Shown in pieces: positions 33,669 to 44,385 of a stretch of DNA of 64,000 nt. The stretch lies in the NCBI RefSeq assembly GCF_963930625.1, contig NC_089249.1, positions 121,118,480 to 121,182,479 on the forward strand. The letters are read 5' to 3'. Below the pieces are notes generated by a model. It was not told where the DNA came from, did no database searches, and saw nothing but the letters and a program-made list of their open reading frames with translations. The stretch's first letter is position 1. Each line of letters begins with the position of its first letter. The DNA is from Muntiacus reevesi. Its lineage: Eukaryota > Chordata > Mammalia > Artiodactyla > Cervidae. Position numbers and translations under genes: made by a program.

Positions 33669-34374
33669 GTAACAAAAACTATAGTTTTTCTTAATCTCAT
33701 ATTACAAATTTCCACTCATATGCAATATCAAAGACCAAAATTTCCTGCCTTCTCCTAATTCCCATTTAGAGACACCTCACCCATACCTAGCGGCTATAGG
33801 CTCAGGGGCAGTAACATGCAATTAAGGAAAACCAATGTGGGGCTTAGTCAAAAACCTGATTGTAGCTGTAGTGAAATAATACTCCAGACCAGATTATTCA
33901 TGTTGTCCCGATTCCTAGTCAGTCTGAGGGTAGGGTGTTAGAGTGAACATAATTTTACTTAGTTTCTGACTCTTCCTCACCCATCCTCAGCCTCTTTTCA
34001 CTCCATCATTAGAACGGGGGGTCTCGTCACCTCCACCAGCTTGCTGCTACATCTAACTCCAGCCCCATGTCCATGAACTCAGTCTATAGCTCTACTGATG
34101 AATTATTCGGTAGCTTTCGCAGTCTTTCTTCTAGCCTCCATTTATAGTGATAACATTGTATTCTCTTCTTTTAACATTGTTTAACCATCTGTTAACCCAG
34201 CCTTCTGCCCAAGGGGATTAGTCGGGAGAAATGATTTGAAGGCTTTGCTTAAGTGCTTTACAGTTGGGGATAGTCCATTAATTGTTGATTTTGTTTATAT
34301 TCAGCATTCTGCTTCTATCTGTGGTTTTAATGATGTAAGGGTGTCCCAGGGCTTCTGCTGGACCCAGCTATATA
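33669..34374. other. Single-copy stretch
   Basis: No repeat family, exon or RNA gene is recognised. Confidence 0.4.
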
Positions 34375-34412
34375 AATCAAATAAATAAATAAATAAACAA
34401 ATAAATAAATGA
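34375..34412. repeat. (AAAT)n tract
   Basis: About eight AAAT units with one C substitution. A second short AAAT run lies at 34521-34537. Confidence 0.9.
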
Positions 34413-34539
34413 AGTAAATCTCCCCTGAAATAAATAGATAACACAGCTTTCTCAACCTTCTTTTTCCAACAGTGCTTGTAAATGTGCCCTGAGGCTTATG
34501 TGTGAGGGATGTATCTGAAGTTTAAATAAATAAATAATA

Positions 34540-34602
34540 AGCTTCCCTGGTGGGCTACAGTCCACGGGGTTGGACATGATTGAGTGACTGAGCATGATCA
34601 TG
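34540..34602 (+). mobile_element. Internally deleted Bov-tA SINE
   Basis: The head word GCTTCCCTGGTGG runs straight into the tail word GGGCTACAGTCCACGGGG and TGAGTGACTGAGCA. About 130 bp of body are missing, and the join falls in CCTGGTGG, which occurs in both head and tail of full copies. A second small gap removes about 10 bp (GCAAAGAGTC of the usual tail). Confidence 0.85.
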
Positions 34603-35079
34603 AGCTAAAGATGCAATCACATAACTGTCTTCACCTTTCATTGTAGCATAGACGCTATGGGAAGATTTGGAAAATTGTTATTCACCTCATTACACTCATC
34701 CCTTCATTTCAGATTGATTTGGGGTTGCCATTGCTTCTGTCAGTTTCTTTAAAAGGTAAAACAGAAGCAAAATAAAATAAACAAGCAAAACGTAAAAGGA
34801 AATCAAATCTCAGTGGAGTAGTACCACCCACAGGGCACTGGAGAATTCTTAAGAACTGACTTTCTTCTCTAACAAGGGAACGGTTGACATCTGCTATGGT
34901 TCAAATGCAGGCTATTGAATGGGTACAGAGCCTGTCCTGGCCGAGAGCAGAGTGAGAGTAAATAGGATGGTTCTCACATTGGAACAGAGGCTTTACATGT
35001 GCTTTTGAGCTTCTGCCCTTGTGTGTGAACAACACACCCAGCTAGCAGCTGCTCCACGAACTCAAGTCCCAGCATGAGT

Positions 35080-35215
35080 AGCAAAATGAGGCCAGTTGGA
35101 CCCTGACCTGGCCACAGCTGGCCCTGAGACCTGCAAGTGAGAAATAAATGTCTGTTGTTGTAAGACACTGAGATTTGGGGTTGAATTCTCCTGTGGCAAC
35201 AGCTACCTACCACAG
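35080..35215 (+). mobile_element. LTR-like 3' end
   Basis: CTGCAAGTGAGAAATAAATGTC, TGTTGTTGTAAGACACTGAG and ATTTGGGG resemble the polyadenylation segment of MLT1-type and related LTRs. Family uncertain. Confidence 0.4.
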
Positions 35216-35444
35216 GGCCCACAGCTTCTGCAAATTTTCAGAGATGGAATCATAAAATCTCAGAACTGGAATGGTCTTGCTGACCGATGGCTTGAATTTC
35301 TTGTATCGCCACCATCCCACCTGGAGATGGTCATACTGTCTCTAGGATTGGGACATGAGCTAAATTTTGAGAAGGGTTCTAACTATAAGAATTGTTTTCC
35401 TTAAGGCAAATGCTGTATGTTGAGGAGGCAATTTAGCATTGTGT

Positions 35445-35640
35445 GAAGAATTTGGGCTTTGAATCAGATGTCAGTTTGAATAGTGATTCTGCCAGTTACT
35501 AGTTGTGTGGCCTTGGGCTTTGAACCCCAATTACCTTAAATAATTGGATAGAAATACTACTACACACTCTTCATAGGATTAAATGAGGTGGTATGCATGC
35601 CTGGCACATAGTAAGGGCTCCTTAAATGGTTATTATTCTT
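35445..35640 (+). mobile_element. MIR SINE
   Basis: TTTGGGCTTTGAATCAGATG, TGATTCTGCCAGTTACTAG, TTGTGTGGCCTTGGGC, ATAGGATTAAATGAGG and CCTGGCACATAGTAAGGGC give a nearly complete forward MIR. Confidence 0.85.
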
Positions 35641-36684
35641 CTTTCCTCAAACCACATATCCTAATCCATCTCCCCTAGAGTGAACTTTCAAATATTTGGA
35701 CACATTTTTCAGCCGCTTTTCTTGTACAGTTGGTCCTTTGAGCCTTAGTTTAGTTAATTTCATCCAGATCAAATCTGTTCGGGCTGGATGTGGCTTACTG
35801 GCCCAGTGGCTAGAAAATCTAGCAATGGCTAGATTCTCAGCTCCTAATTCTGCCACCTGCTGTATTCACTATGACTCTCAGCTTTGTTTCAACCACAGAT
35901 TTGATCAGTATGCTGTCCATTTCCTCATCCTAATTGTTAATAAATATACTGCAGGTGTTTCATTAGCCAGGCTCTTGGAGTCCTTCAGAGTTGTAAACTC
36001 ACATGTATTCACATGACACTCAGATGTTTAAAGAGAATGTGAGTTCTTTATTTCCAATAACTGATCTAATCTTCCTCGTGAGCCTCCCACCTCAGTGTGT
36101 TGCAGGTAAAAATAGCTTTATTTTAAACTTTAGAGTGCAAAATATCTCTTTTTTTGTGTGTGTGAGTTTCAGTGGTTTTGTTTTGAGCTCAGACTAGAGG
36201 GGGTGAGTGCTTAGCCTTTCAAATTTGCTTTCCTCCCCAACTCTTCTTCAAGATGGCACCTGGGTAGGTTCTGTGACCTGGTGGGTTTGGGGTTGAAGGG
36301 CCCCGACCCTGCTGACCTCAAGCTGGTCCTTGGACTGGTCTCCACTGTGGTGGTGGTTGGAGGTACCCAGCTCAGTAAGTATGCCTGGGGGCAATCTGTG
36401 GAGGTGTGGTAGTTCTGGTCCACCCTCTGTTTTATCCACACTGAAGTTTATGGATGATGGAGCTGAACGTTGGTCTTCTTCTTCTGCATAGTTAAGACCC
36501 CAGCATGGACCCACCTTACTGCACCTTGGCTCTGTGGATCTCCAAAGGTCTTGCTCTGCCTCCCTGACTTTGGGGACCCCCCTGACTTTTAGGGCCCCAG
36601 GGTCGCTAGGCACCTATTGTTCAATCCCCAGCCAGATATTCAGCCAAGTTTTTTATTTCCTCTAAGGGGAACTGAAGGAACTTC
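35641..36684. other. Single-copy stretch, GC-rich from 36240
   Basis: 36240-36625 is GC-rich and open for 121 codons on the minus strand (36248-36613). It contains a plus-strand donor-like GTAAGT (36375) and a pyrimidine tract plus AG (near 36491). The predicted peptide matches no family I recognise and the two strands give conflicting models, so no gene is called. Confidence 0.35.
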
Positions 36685-36896
36685 TGATTAAGAGCCTGGA
36701 CTTGAGCCGAACTGCCCAGGTTTGATTTCCAACTCTGCCACTTATCAGCTGAGTAAGTTCAGAAAGCTGCTTAGCATAATGGGTACCCAACTGACTTATT
36801 TAAAATGTGATTAGGGATAATGCTTACCTTCTAGGTAGGGTCCTTGTGAGGGTTACATGAGTTAATACCTGTAAATCTCTTGGAGTTGTGCTTGGT
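36685..36896 (+). mobile_element. MIR SINE
   Basis: AAGAGCCTGGACTTGAGCC, AACTCTGCCACTTATCAGC, AGGGTTACATGAGTTAATACC form a forward MIR. A Bov-tA interrupts its 3' end. Confidence 0.8.
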
Positions 36897-37114
36897 AAGC
36901 AAAGACATGATTCAAATGGTATCTGCCTATAATGTGAGAGAACCTGGTTCAATCCCTGGCTCAGGAAGACCCCCTGGAGAAGGTCATAGCTACCCACTCC
37001 AGTATTCTTTCCTGGAGAATTCCATGGACAGAAGAGTCTGGTGAACTACAGTCCATGGGGTCGCAAGGAATTGGACATGACTCAACAACTTCACTTTCAC
37101 AAACACAGAGAACA
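36897..37114 (+). mobile_element. Bov-tA SINE with decayed head
   Basis: The head is degraded (GATTCAAATGGTATCTGCC). The body CTTTCCTGGAGAATTCCATGG and tail GGACATGACTCAACAAC are clear. TGCTTGGT at 36889-36896 and 37115-37122 is the probable TSD. Confidence 0.88.
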
Positions 37115-37122
37115 TGCTTGGT

Positions 37123-37325
37123 TAGTGTTAGCCAGTAGAAAACTAGAAAATCACATGTGGCAAGTTATTCAACCTCTCTATGCCTAAGGAGTCCCATATG
37201 TAAAACAAAGAACATGATAATAACCCCCTCACAGATTTCTTCTGAAAATTAAATGACTGAATATGTAAAGGAATTAGAACATAGTTTGGTACAAAATAAG
37301 CCCTTATCATTTTCGTTATTACATT
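37123..37325 (+). mobile_element. MIR fragment
   Basis: GTGGCAAGTTATTCAACCTC, TCTATGCCTAAGG, GATAATAACCCCCTC and GAAAATTAAATGACTG follow the forward MIR core and 3' half. Confidence 0.65.
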
Positions 37326-38042
37326 GCTGTTCCCAGGTCAGCCCTGGGAAGCCAGGAGTGCCAAATCAGATTCCCTCTCTGCAGCTGTCTGGGTGGCTGG
37401 TTGGGATATCCCTTAAGAATGGGATAAAAGCCCATTATCTGCCAGAATCCAGCTTTCCCTTCAACCTGCTGTCATGTCGCTCACCTCCCACACTTCACCT
37501 GCAGGCACACCTTTCCATGGCTAGCTTCCTCTCTCTGCCTCCTGTTTCCCTTCTATGCCAACCAGAGGCACACGTGTGCCTCTTCACTTTCTTTCTGGAT
37601 GGCACCTCCCTTATGTAAAACTCCATTATCAAATCACTCATGTCTGATTCTATTTGTTAGTTAATGGAGGCTTCATAAAATTAGGATTCCCTTTTCTGTC
37701 CATAGAAATGTGATGCTCAAGTCTATTTCCAGCCTGTTGACTCAAGTAGAAATCAGCATTGAAATGATGACCCTCAAATGGATAAATACCACTAATTCAA
37801 TGAGTGGAATTCACAAGACAAGGAGGTGTATGGGACATAGAAATATATATGAAAATATTTTTTAAAATATCCTGGTGAGACAGACAATGATGTCATTTAA
37901 GGATCCCTTTGCCACCTTCTTTCTAGCTGCTGCAGGGTCACCACTTGGGAAATGTGCCCTAGAGCAGCTGACCAGGGAGAGGAATAAATTTTACAATCGC
38001 AGAGCATCTGGGATTCAGGATTTATTTCCTGCTTCTGCACTA
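37326..38042. other. Single-copy stretch
   Basis: Faint L2-like words near 37440-37640. The 121-codon frame at 37253-37618 lies across MIR and this segment and has no domain, so it is not called. Confidence 0.35.
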
Positions 38043-38056
38043 AAGAAATGGAAAAT
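38043..38056. repeat. Left TSD of CHR SINE
   Basis: AAGAAATGGAAAAT matches AAGAAGTGGAAAAT at 38428-38441 at 13 of 14 positions. Confidence 0.85.
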
Positions 38057-38427
38057 AGGGGTTTTCCTGGTGGCTCAGTGATGAAGAGTCTGCCTGTTAG
38101 TGCAGGAGACATGGGTTTGGACCCTAGTTTCAGAAGACCTCACTGTGGGGAAACTAGCCCTGTATATACCACAGCTACTGAGCCTGTGCTCTAGAGCCCG
38201 GGACCCATAACTGCTGAGCCCACATGCCACAACTACTGAAGTCTCTGTGCCCTAGAGTCAGTGCTCCACAACAAGAGAAGCCACTGCAATGAGAAGCCTG
38301 TGTACCACAAAGAAGAGTAGCCCTCGCTCACCACAACTAGAGAAAAGCCCATGCAGCAATGAAGACCCAGGACAACAAAAAATAAATTATATATATATAT
38401 GTATATATATATATAGTTGTATTGAAA
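38057..38427 (+). mobile_element. CHR-type SINE, full length with (TA)n tail
   Basis: Head GTTTTCCTGGTGGCTCAGTG, body with GCCACAACTACTGAAG, CACAACAAGAGAAGCCACTG and AGAGTAGCCCTCGCTC, then an A-rich and (TA)n tail (about 38388-38416). It is inserted into a MIR. Confidence 0.92.
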
Positions 38428-38441
38428 AAGAAGTGGAAAAT

Positions 38442-38735
38442 AATTTTGAGCACCAATTCAGTGTCAGGCACTATACTTGGGTATTTACATATATACTGTC
38501 TGTCAAGATGATTCATTTGGCCTCCTATGTGGCCAACATGGTCTATAAGTTTCTAGAAGTGCAGTGGTGAAAAAGACATATTCTCAGAGAACTAACAATA
38601 GCTCTATGTGGGGGGATTATGATTACTTTATTCATAGAATGAAGGAATAAAAGTGTCAGAAAAGGTTAGTAACTTAGTTGATGTAGGGGAGTTTGTCTAG
38701 CTCTGAAGCCCATGCTCTTTGCATGGTGTAGCAGT
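38442..38735 (-). mobile_element. MIR fragment
   Basis: GAGCACCAATTCAGTGTCAGG, GAAAAGGTTAGTAACTTAG and CTCTGAAGCCCATGCTCTTTGC follow the reversed MIR. Confidence 0.65.
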
Positions 38736-38940
38736 GAGCTTAATGTTTGCAGCAGGTAGACAAAGACTCCAGAGATTTGTGTTCTGGAAGGTCAGTAAGG
38801 ACTGACACTCTGAAGTTTAATGCAATATTATGCTTGTGTTGATATGTGTATTTTCCTTTTTCTCAGGAGAGAGAATCTATAACTTTCATGAGATTCTCAG
38901 GAAGCCCTGCCAATGGCAGAGATGGTTTCCCTTGAGAGTT

Positions 38941-39169
38941 TGTGTGCGTGCGTGCTAAGTCACTTCAGGCATGTCTGACTCTTTGCTACCCTATAGACTG
39001 TAGCCCACCATGATCCTCTGTCCATGGGATTCTCCAGGCAAGAATACTGGAGTGGGTTGCCATTTTCCTCCTCAAGGGGATCTTCCTGACCCAGGGATAG
39101 AACCCATGTCTTTTACATCTCCTGCATTGGCAGGCAGGTTCTTTACCACTAGCTCCACCTGGGAAGTCC
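38941..39169 (-). mobile_element. Bov-tA SINE
   Basis: Reverse copy: GTGCTAAGTCACTTCAGGC tail, GGCAAGAATACTGGAGTGGG body and a head ending CACCTGGGAAGTCC. Confidence 0.92.
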
Positions 39170-39210
39170 TGAGCATTTACAGATAACTTCATTTGGCATT
39201 AATGGTGGCT

Positions 39211-40482
39211 CAGTTCAGTTCAATTAAATCACTCAGTTGTGTCCAGCTCTTTGTGACCCCATGGACTGCAGCACGCTAGGCCTCCCTGTCCATCATCAAC
39301 TCCTGGAGTTTACCCAAACTCATCTCCATTGAGTCGGTGATACCATCCAACTATCTCATTCTCTGTCATCCCCTTCTTCACTTGCCTTCAATCTTTCCCA
39401 GCATCAGGGTCTCTTCTAATGAGTCAGCTCTTCGCATCAGATGGCCAAAGTATTAGAGTTTCAGCTTCAACATCAGTCCTTCCAATGAATATTCAGGACT
39501 GATCTCCTTTAGGATGGACTGGTTGGATCTCCTTGCAGTCCAAGGGACTCTCAAGCATCTTCTTCAACACCACAGTTCAAAAGCATCAATTCTTTGCACT
39601 CAGCTTTCTTTATAGTCCAACTCTCACATCCATACATGACTACTGGAAAAACTATAGTCTTAACTAGACAGACCTTTGTTGGCAAAGTAATGTCTCTGCT
39701 TTTTAATATGCTAAGTTGGTCATAACTTTTCCTCCAAGAAGCAAGTGTCTTTTAATTTCATGGCTACAGTCACCATCTGCAGTGATTTTGGAGCCCAAGA
39801 AAATAAAGTCAGCCACTGTTTCCACTGTTTCCCCATCTATTTGCCATGAAGTGATGGGACCAGATGCCATGATCCTAGTTTTCTGAATGTTGAGCTTTAA
39901 GCCAACTTTTTCACTCTCTTCTTTTTACTTTCATCAAGAGGCTCTTAAGTTCTTCTTCAGTTTCTGCCATAAGGGTGGTGTCATCTGCATATCTGAGGTT
40001 ATTGATATTTCTCCCAGCAATATTGATTTCAGCTTGTGCTTCATCCAGCTCAGCATTTCTCATGATGTACTCTGCATATAAGTTAAATAAACAGGGTGAC
40101 AATATACAGCCTTGACATACTCCTTTTTCTATTTGGAACCAGTCTGTTGTTCCATGTCAGTTCTAACTGTTGCTTCCTGACCAGCATACAGGTTTCTCAA
40201 GAGGCAGGTCAGGTGGTCTGGTATTCCCATCTCTTGAAGAATTTTCCACAGTTTGTGATGATCCACACAGTCAAAGGCTTTGGCATAGTCAATAAAGCAG
40301 AAATAGATGTTTATCTAGAACTCTCTTGCTTTTTCGATGATCCAGCGGATGTTGGCAATTTGATCTTTGGTTCTTCTGCCTTTTCTAAAACCAGCTTGAA
40401 CATCTGGAAGTTCACGGTTCACGCCTGGCTTGTTGAAGCCTGGCTTGGAGAATTTTGAGCATTACTTTACTAGCATGTGAGA
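39211..40482 (-). mobile_element. BovB LINE copy 6, 5'-truncated (about 1.27 kb)
   Basis: Reverse BovB from the TTCAGTTCAATT 3' end to the GAGCATTACTTTACTAGC segment. The minus-strand frame 39911-40102 still holds SPCLFNLYAEYI and YADD, both part of the reverse transcriptase core, but ORF2 as a whole is interrupted. No clean TSD was found. A Bov-tA lies 14 bp beyond the 5' end. Confidence 0.93.
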
Positions 40483-40496
40483 CTCAAATGTTAAAT

Positions 40497-40681
40497 AATC
40501 CACTTGCAATGCCAGAGACCTGGTTTTGATCCCTGCTTTGGCAAGACCCCCCTGGAGGAGGGCATGGCAACTCACTCTAGTATTCTTGCCTGGAGAATCC
40601 CCATGGATGAAGGAGCCTGGCGGGCCACAGTCCATGGGGTTGCAAAGAGTCGGAAACAATTGAGTGACAGCACAGCACAGC
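40497..40681 (+). mobile_element. Bov-tA SINE, head truncated
   Basis: Starts inside the head (CCACTTGCAATGCCAGAGACC), continues with TTGCCTGGAGAATCCCCATGG and ends TTGAGTGACAGCACAGC. Confidence 0.9.
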
Positions 40682-40708
40682 ATTGCTCTAAGCTGTATTT
40701 TCTCAGGT

Positions 40709-40723
40709 CCACCAGAGGGCGAG
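40709..40723 (+). promoter_or_regulatory. CTCF-like site
   Basis: CCACCAGAGGGCGAG fits the CTCF core (CCACYAGRGGGCRS) at all but the last position. CTCF is the zinc-finger protein that marks insulators and loop anchors. The site lies just outside the Bov-tA at 40497-40681. Binding is inferred from the motif only. Confidence 0.6.
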
Positions 40724-40840
40724 TTCTAAGCAGGGGAGAATGCTAGGTGGTCACGAAATTACACAGAAGGTAGAGAGAAAGTGGCTTTAGAAATTAATGC
40801 TCACATACAGTACTGAGCCTTTTATATAGTCAAACTTTGA

Positions 40841-40854
40841 CCACCAGAAGGTGG
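40841..40854 (+). promoter_or_regulatory. Weaker CTCF-like word
   Basis: CCACCAGAAGGTGG has the same orientation and shares the CCACCAG start but departs from the core at two positions. It could be a half-functional partner or chance. Confidence 0.25.
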
Positions 40855-42329
40855 GACTGCCCCTGTCTTTCAGATTCCACCTGCTTCAATGCTCAGTATA
40901 GCCTGATCTCCTTGCATAAGAAAGTGTGGATACCTGTGTTGACCTGCAGCAACAGTGAATGGTGAAAAGAACAACAGTGTGATTCATTTTTCGTCTTATT
41001 CAAGCTGACTCTGGCATCCATCCTAGCAACTATATGATGTGCATGGATGAGACCCACTGGAAAAAAGAAAGACACTATGTCTGGGCCAAAGACCAGGCAC
41101 AATTGTCTACTGGTTCCTCCTGTTGCCAAGTGCTGCCTACCCAGCATCTGAAAGTGATTAACCACACTCTCCTAAATATTATTCTGTCTGTGACTTGGCC
41201 TCAGAGGCTAATCAGGGAAGTGGAGGAGCAAGCAGTAATTTCTATTTTGAGGTGGGGAGGCTATGTCTTGAAACTTACAGATGGAAAGAGAAAAACAGAA
41301 CTGATTACACATCCTGAGGTCTCCTGGATGATACCTTGTAGTGACTATTATTATTATTTTTTATGTCTTGCTGTTCCTTCCTTCTCAGCATAGGGTTAAA
41401 TGTCTGTGGATAATTCTCATACATCCCCATCTGACATATGACTTCGTCAATCATATTCTTGAATCCAAAATATTGTCTCACTTGAGGCACTAAATGTATT
41501 AGTCTGGAGAGGTAACTTTGAAAAATGTTATTATTGTGGTGTTCTTTAAGCCCTTCTAAATATAGAGAACCACCACAACAAAACCATCTCTTTTATTCTT
41601 GGAAATAGGATTTAACCAAGCTAATGTTTATCACAGCATAAGATCTGGAAACAATTAGAGATGTGACATATATTTGCATTTTTGATGACATTTGCAATGT
41701 AAATGATAGAATAATGGAAGGTTTTGGGAGAGACATTCATTCCCCTCTGTGCCCCGTGTACCTCTTCCCACAGAGGACATGGATTTAAGGAAAGCAGCTC
41801 CCCAAACAGAATAGATAATCGAGGTGAGAATGTTATTTTAATTTCAGGTTGGTGCATTTCTCTTTTATTGGATGAGGTAGGAAAGCATAGAATAAATGTC
41901 ACCCAAATGACAGATGTTAAATGTTTTTGCTGAGTGTGTTTGTCTGAGCACTTGTCAGCAGTGGAGAGGTGTCTTTGGAGGTGTGATCACGTCTCGGGTA
42001 TCTGTGGCTGTCTTCTGTGTATCTTTGCAGGCAAGTCTGTGGTGTCCAGCTGGTAGGGGGATAGCTCTTGGTGGGTGTCTAGGAGAATTTTTTGCTAGGA
42101 TTTTCTGTCCATCTCTGGTGGTGGTAGTTTATGTATGTGTGTTCATTTTCTGTGAGAGCGTGAGTGGATGCTTATAAGGAATGAAAACATAAAATCATAA
42201 CCTCTTATAATTAGAGACAGCTTTGCAGGTCATTGACTAGCACTTCCAAAATAGAAATCTCTTGTCTGTTGGGAGAGAGAGAGACTAAAGTGGAATAAAT
42301 ATCCCCAAGGGGAGGCCTGGCCAGTGAGT
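40855..42329. other. Single-copy stretch
   Basis: No transposon or exon recognised. The 41034-41393 frame (119 codons) has no domain motif. Confidence 0.4.
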
Positions 42330-42580
42330 AGATATTCGATAAGTACCCGCTGAACACTGGACACAGTTCTTGACCAGGGGAGGCAGTAATGAGTGAAGCA
42401 GTCTTGGTCCTCTGGAGGGTTTCTAGTACAGGGAAGGAGACGGTCATTCAACAACAAAGTGTTATTTGATTATGTGTGTAAAGTGCCGCACAGGAAACAG
42501 ACAGTATTCTAAGGCAGCATGTAAGAGGAGATCCAATTTGAGCAGTGGGATTAGGGAGGGCTTGCAAGAGACAATGACAA
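42330..42580 (-). mobile_element. L2 fragment
   Basis: TGAACACTGGACACAGTTC, GAGGCAGTAATGAGTGAAGC, AGGAAACAGACAGTATTC and GGATTAGGGAGGGCTTG follow the reversed L2 3' part. Confidence 0.5.
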
Positions 42581-42795
42581 ACTGAGAAATTTCTAGTTGC
42601 TCAACATGATGGTAGTATTCAGTGCCCCCTCACAGCCCACAGGAGAGTGGTGGTCGGTGCCACCTTCCCCACCTCACATGATATTGGGGATTAATGCCCC
42701 CCTCAACACCTCCTTCTGCATGTCAGATACCTCCCTCCCTACTTGCTCTCAAATTTGGCTTATTTTAGTCATCTAAAAGAAGAACTCATGTGCCT

Positions 42796-43021
42796 TACAT
42801 GCATGCCAAGTCACTTCAGTATGCATGAAGCGACTCTTTGCAAGGCTATGAACTGTAGTCCACCAGGCTTCTCTGTCCACGGGGATTCTCCAGGCAAGAA
42901 TACTGGAGTGGGTTGCCCTTTTCTTCTCCAGGGGATCTTCCAGACCCAGGGATTGAACCACATCTCTTATGTCTCCAGAATTGGCAGGCAAGTTCTTTAC
43001 CAGTAGCGCCACCTGGGAAGG
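42796..43021 (-). mobile_element. Bov-tA SINE
   Basis: Reverse copy: GCATGCCAAGTCACTTCAG tail, GGCAAGAATACTGGAGTGGG body and head ending CACCTGGGAAGGCC. This is the last ruminant-specific insertion before a gap of more than 9 kb. Confidence 0.92.
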
Positions 43022-44099
43022 CCAAAGGCAGATCAAATGACAGAGCAAACAAGCGAACATTTGTCAGTGTGGAAGCTGATTTCCTGTTTATGCATCAGTC
43101 AAAACTAAGTGAGATAGGGGTTCCTGGCGTTGTGCCCTCCTTAACTGAGCTCCTCTCAGCAGCGACTTGACCCAGGTTCCCTTCAACTGAGACTTCACGC
43201 TCCTCAGAGGTCTCCACTTTCCTTCAAGGCAGAAGACAGAGAAAGGGAATGAAGCATGATCTTCAGTAGGCTTTAGGCTTGGCCTTGGAGGGGAGTGCAC
43301 CTCTGGTGCTCATATCCCTTTGGCTGGAATTCAGTTACATGCCCATCTAACTTCAGGGAAGAGTGAAAATACAGTCCACCTCTCTGCCAAGAAGCAGTTT
43401 AGATGCCTGCTTGGTAGTCTTCACTCTATGGCTGGAGAATCAGGTACCCACTTTTTAGCAGAGAAAGTGAATGAATGACACAGGAAATCACAGATAGATG
43501 ATTTTGATCCATTGAACTCTGAACTAATTGCTATACCATTATAGATGCTATCTTAACTTTCAGGGGACTTTTCTTCTGTCCTGCATTTTGTAGACATTAA
43601 ACTCTTTAGAGGGGAAAAAGAAAATCATTTGTATGTCAGAACTGTGATACATCTGTGAATCTACTTTGGGAAAAATCTACTATGAATTAAGGTCCTATAG
43701 TAGTACAGTATTTATAGTATTTCTATAAGATGATACTATTATAACATTTATTAGTACAGTATTTATAGTATTCTAAATATGTATAGAAAATCAGTATTTT
43801 CACTAGTTATGTTATTAGTTCTATTACCAATCCACATCCCACCCACTTCTCTATCAGAATTATTGGCATACACACTGACCTTTTCTCTATGCTTCTGTTT
43901 AAAAGCATTTCAAAGTAATATTGAAATGATGGATAACTATGAAGCTCAGAAGAAAGATACTTTATTCTAATAAGCAACAAAGTTTCCATTCACTCAGCTA
44001 TTAGGTAGCACAGTATTTGTAGTTTATTGCTTAAAATGATAATACCACCATTAAGACAGAAAACAAGTTTCTACCAGTTTTTCCTGGAAAACAGGTTTC
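43022..44099. other. Single-copy stretch
   Basis: No repeat family is recognised. A 21-bp AT-rich direct repeat (TAGTACAGTATTTATAGTATT) lies at 43701-43721 and 43752-43772. Confidence 0.4.
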
Positions 44100-44385
44100 A
44101 TTCTTCAAGAATTAGCTTACTGTTTCCTTGGCAAACCTTCCCTGACCTACTTGGGTCAAGTTGATCATTCCTTTCTTTGTGAGCATGTTTTTAATGGAAC
44201 ACATCAAATTGCCATAATGTTTTGTGTGTGCCTGTTTTCACAATAAGCATGTGAGGCGTCCGTGACCACAGAGGTGTTCTTATTCATCATTTAATATTTT
44301 GAATTCCTCTTTTAAGGAATTATTCCCCTTTCATGTGTCTGGTATAGTAGGAACTCAGAAAATATTTGATGAATGAATATATGGC
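44100..44385 (+). mobile_element. L2 3' end
   Basis: TTCTTCAAGAATTAGC, CAAACCTTCCCTGACC, TATAGTAGGAACTCAG and AAATATTTGATGAATGAATA give a good forward L2 3' end. Confidence 0.75.

Noticed and set aside
36375..36491. Small intron on the plus strand (GTAAGT ... TGCATAG)
   Set aside because: No flanking coding frame or recognised protein, and the longer open frame is on the opposite strand.
40497..40681. CTCF site as part of the Bov-tA
   Set aside because: The strong CTCF-like word starts 28 bp after the SINE tail ends, so it is not within the SINE as I delimit it.
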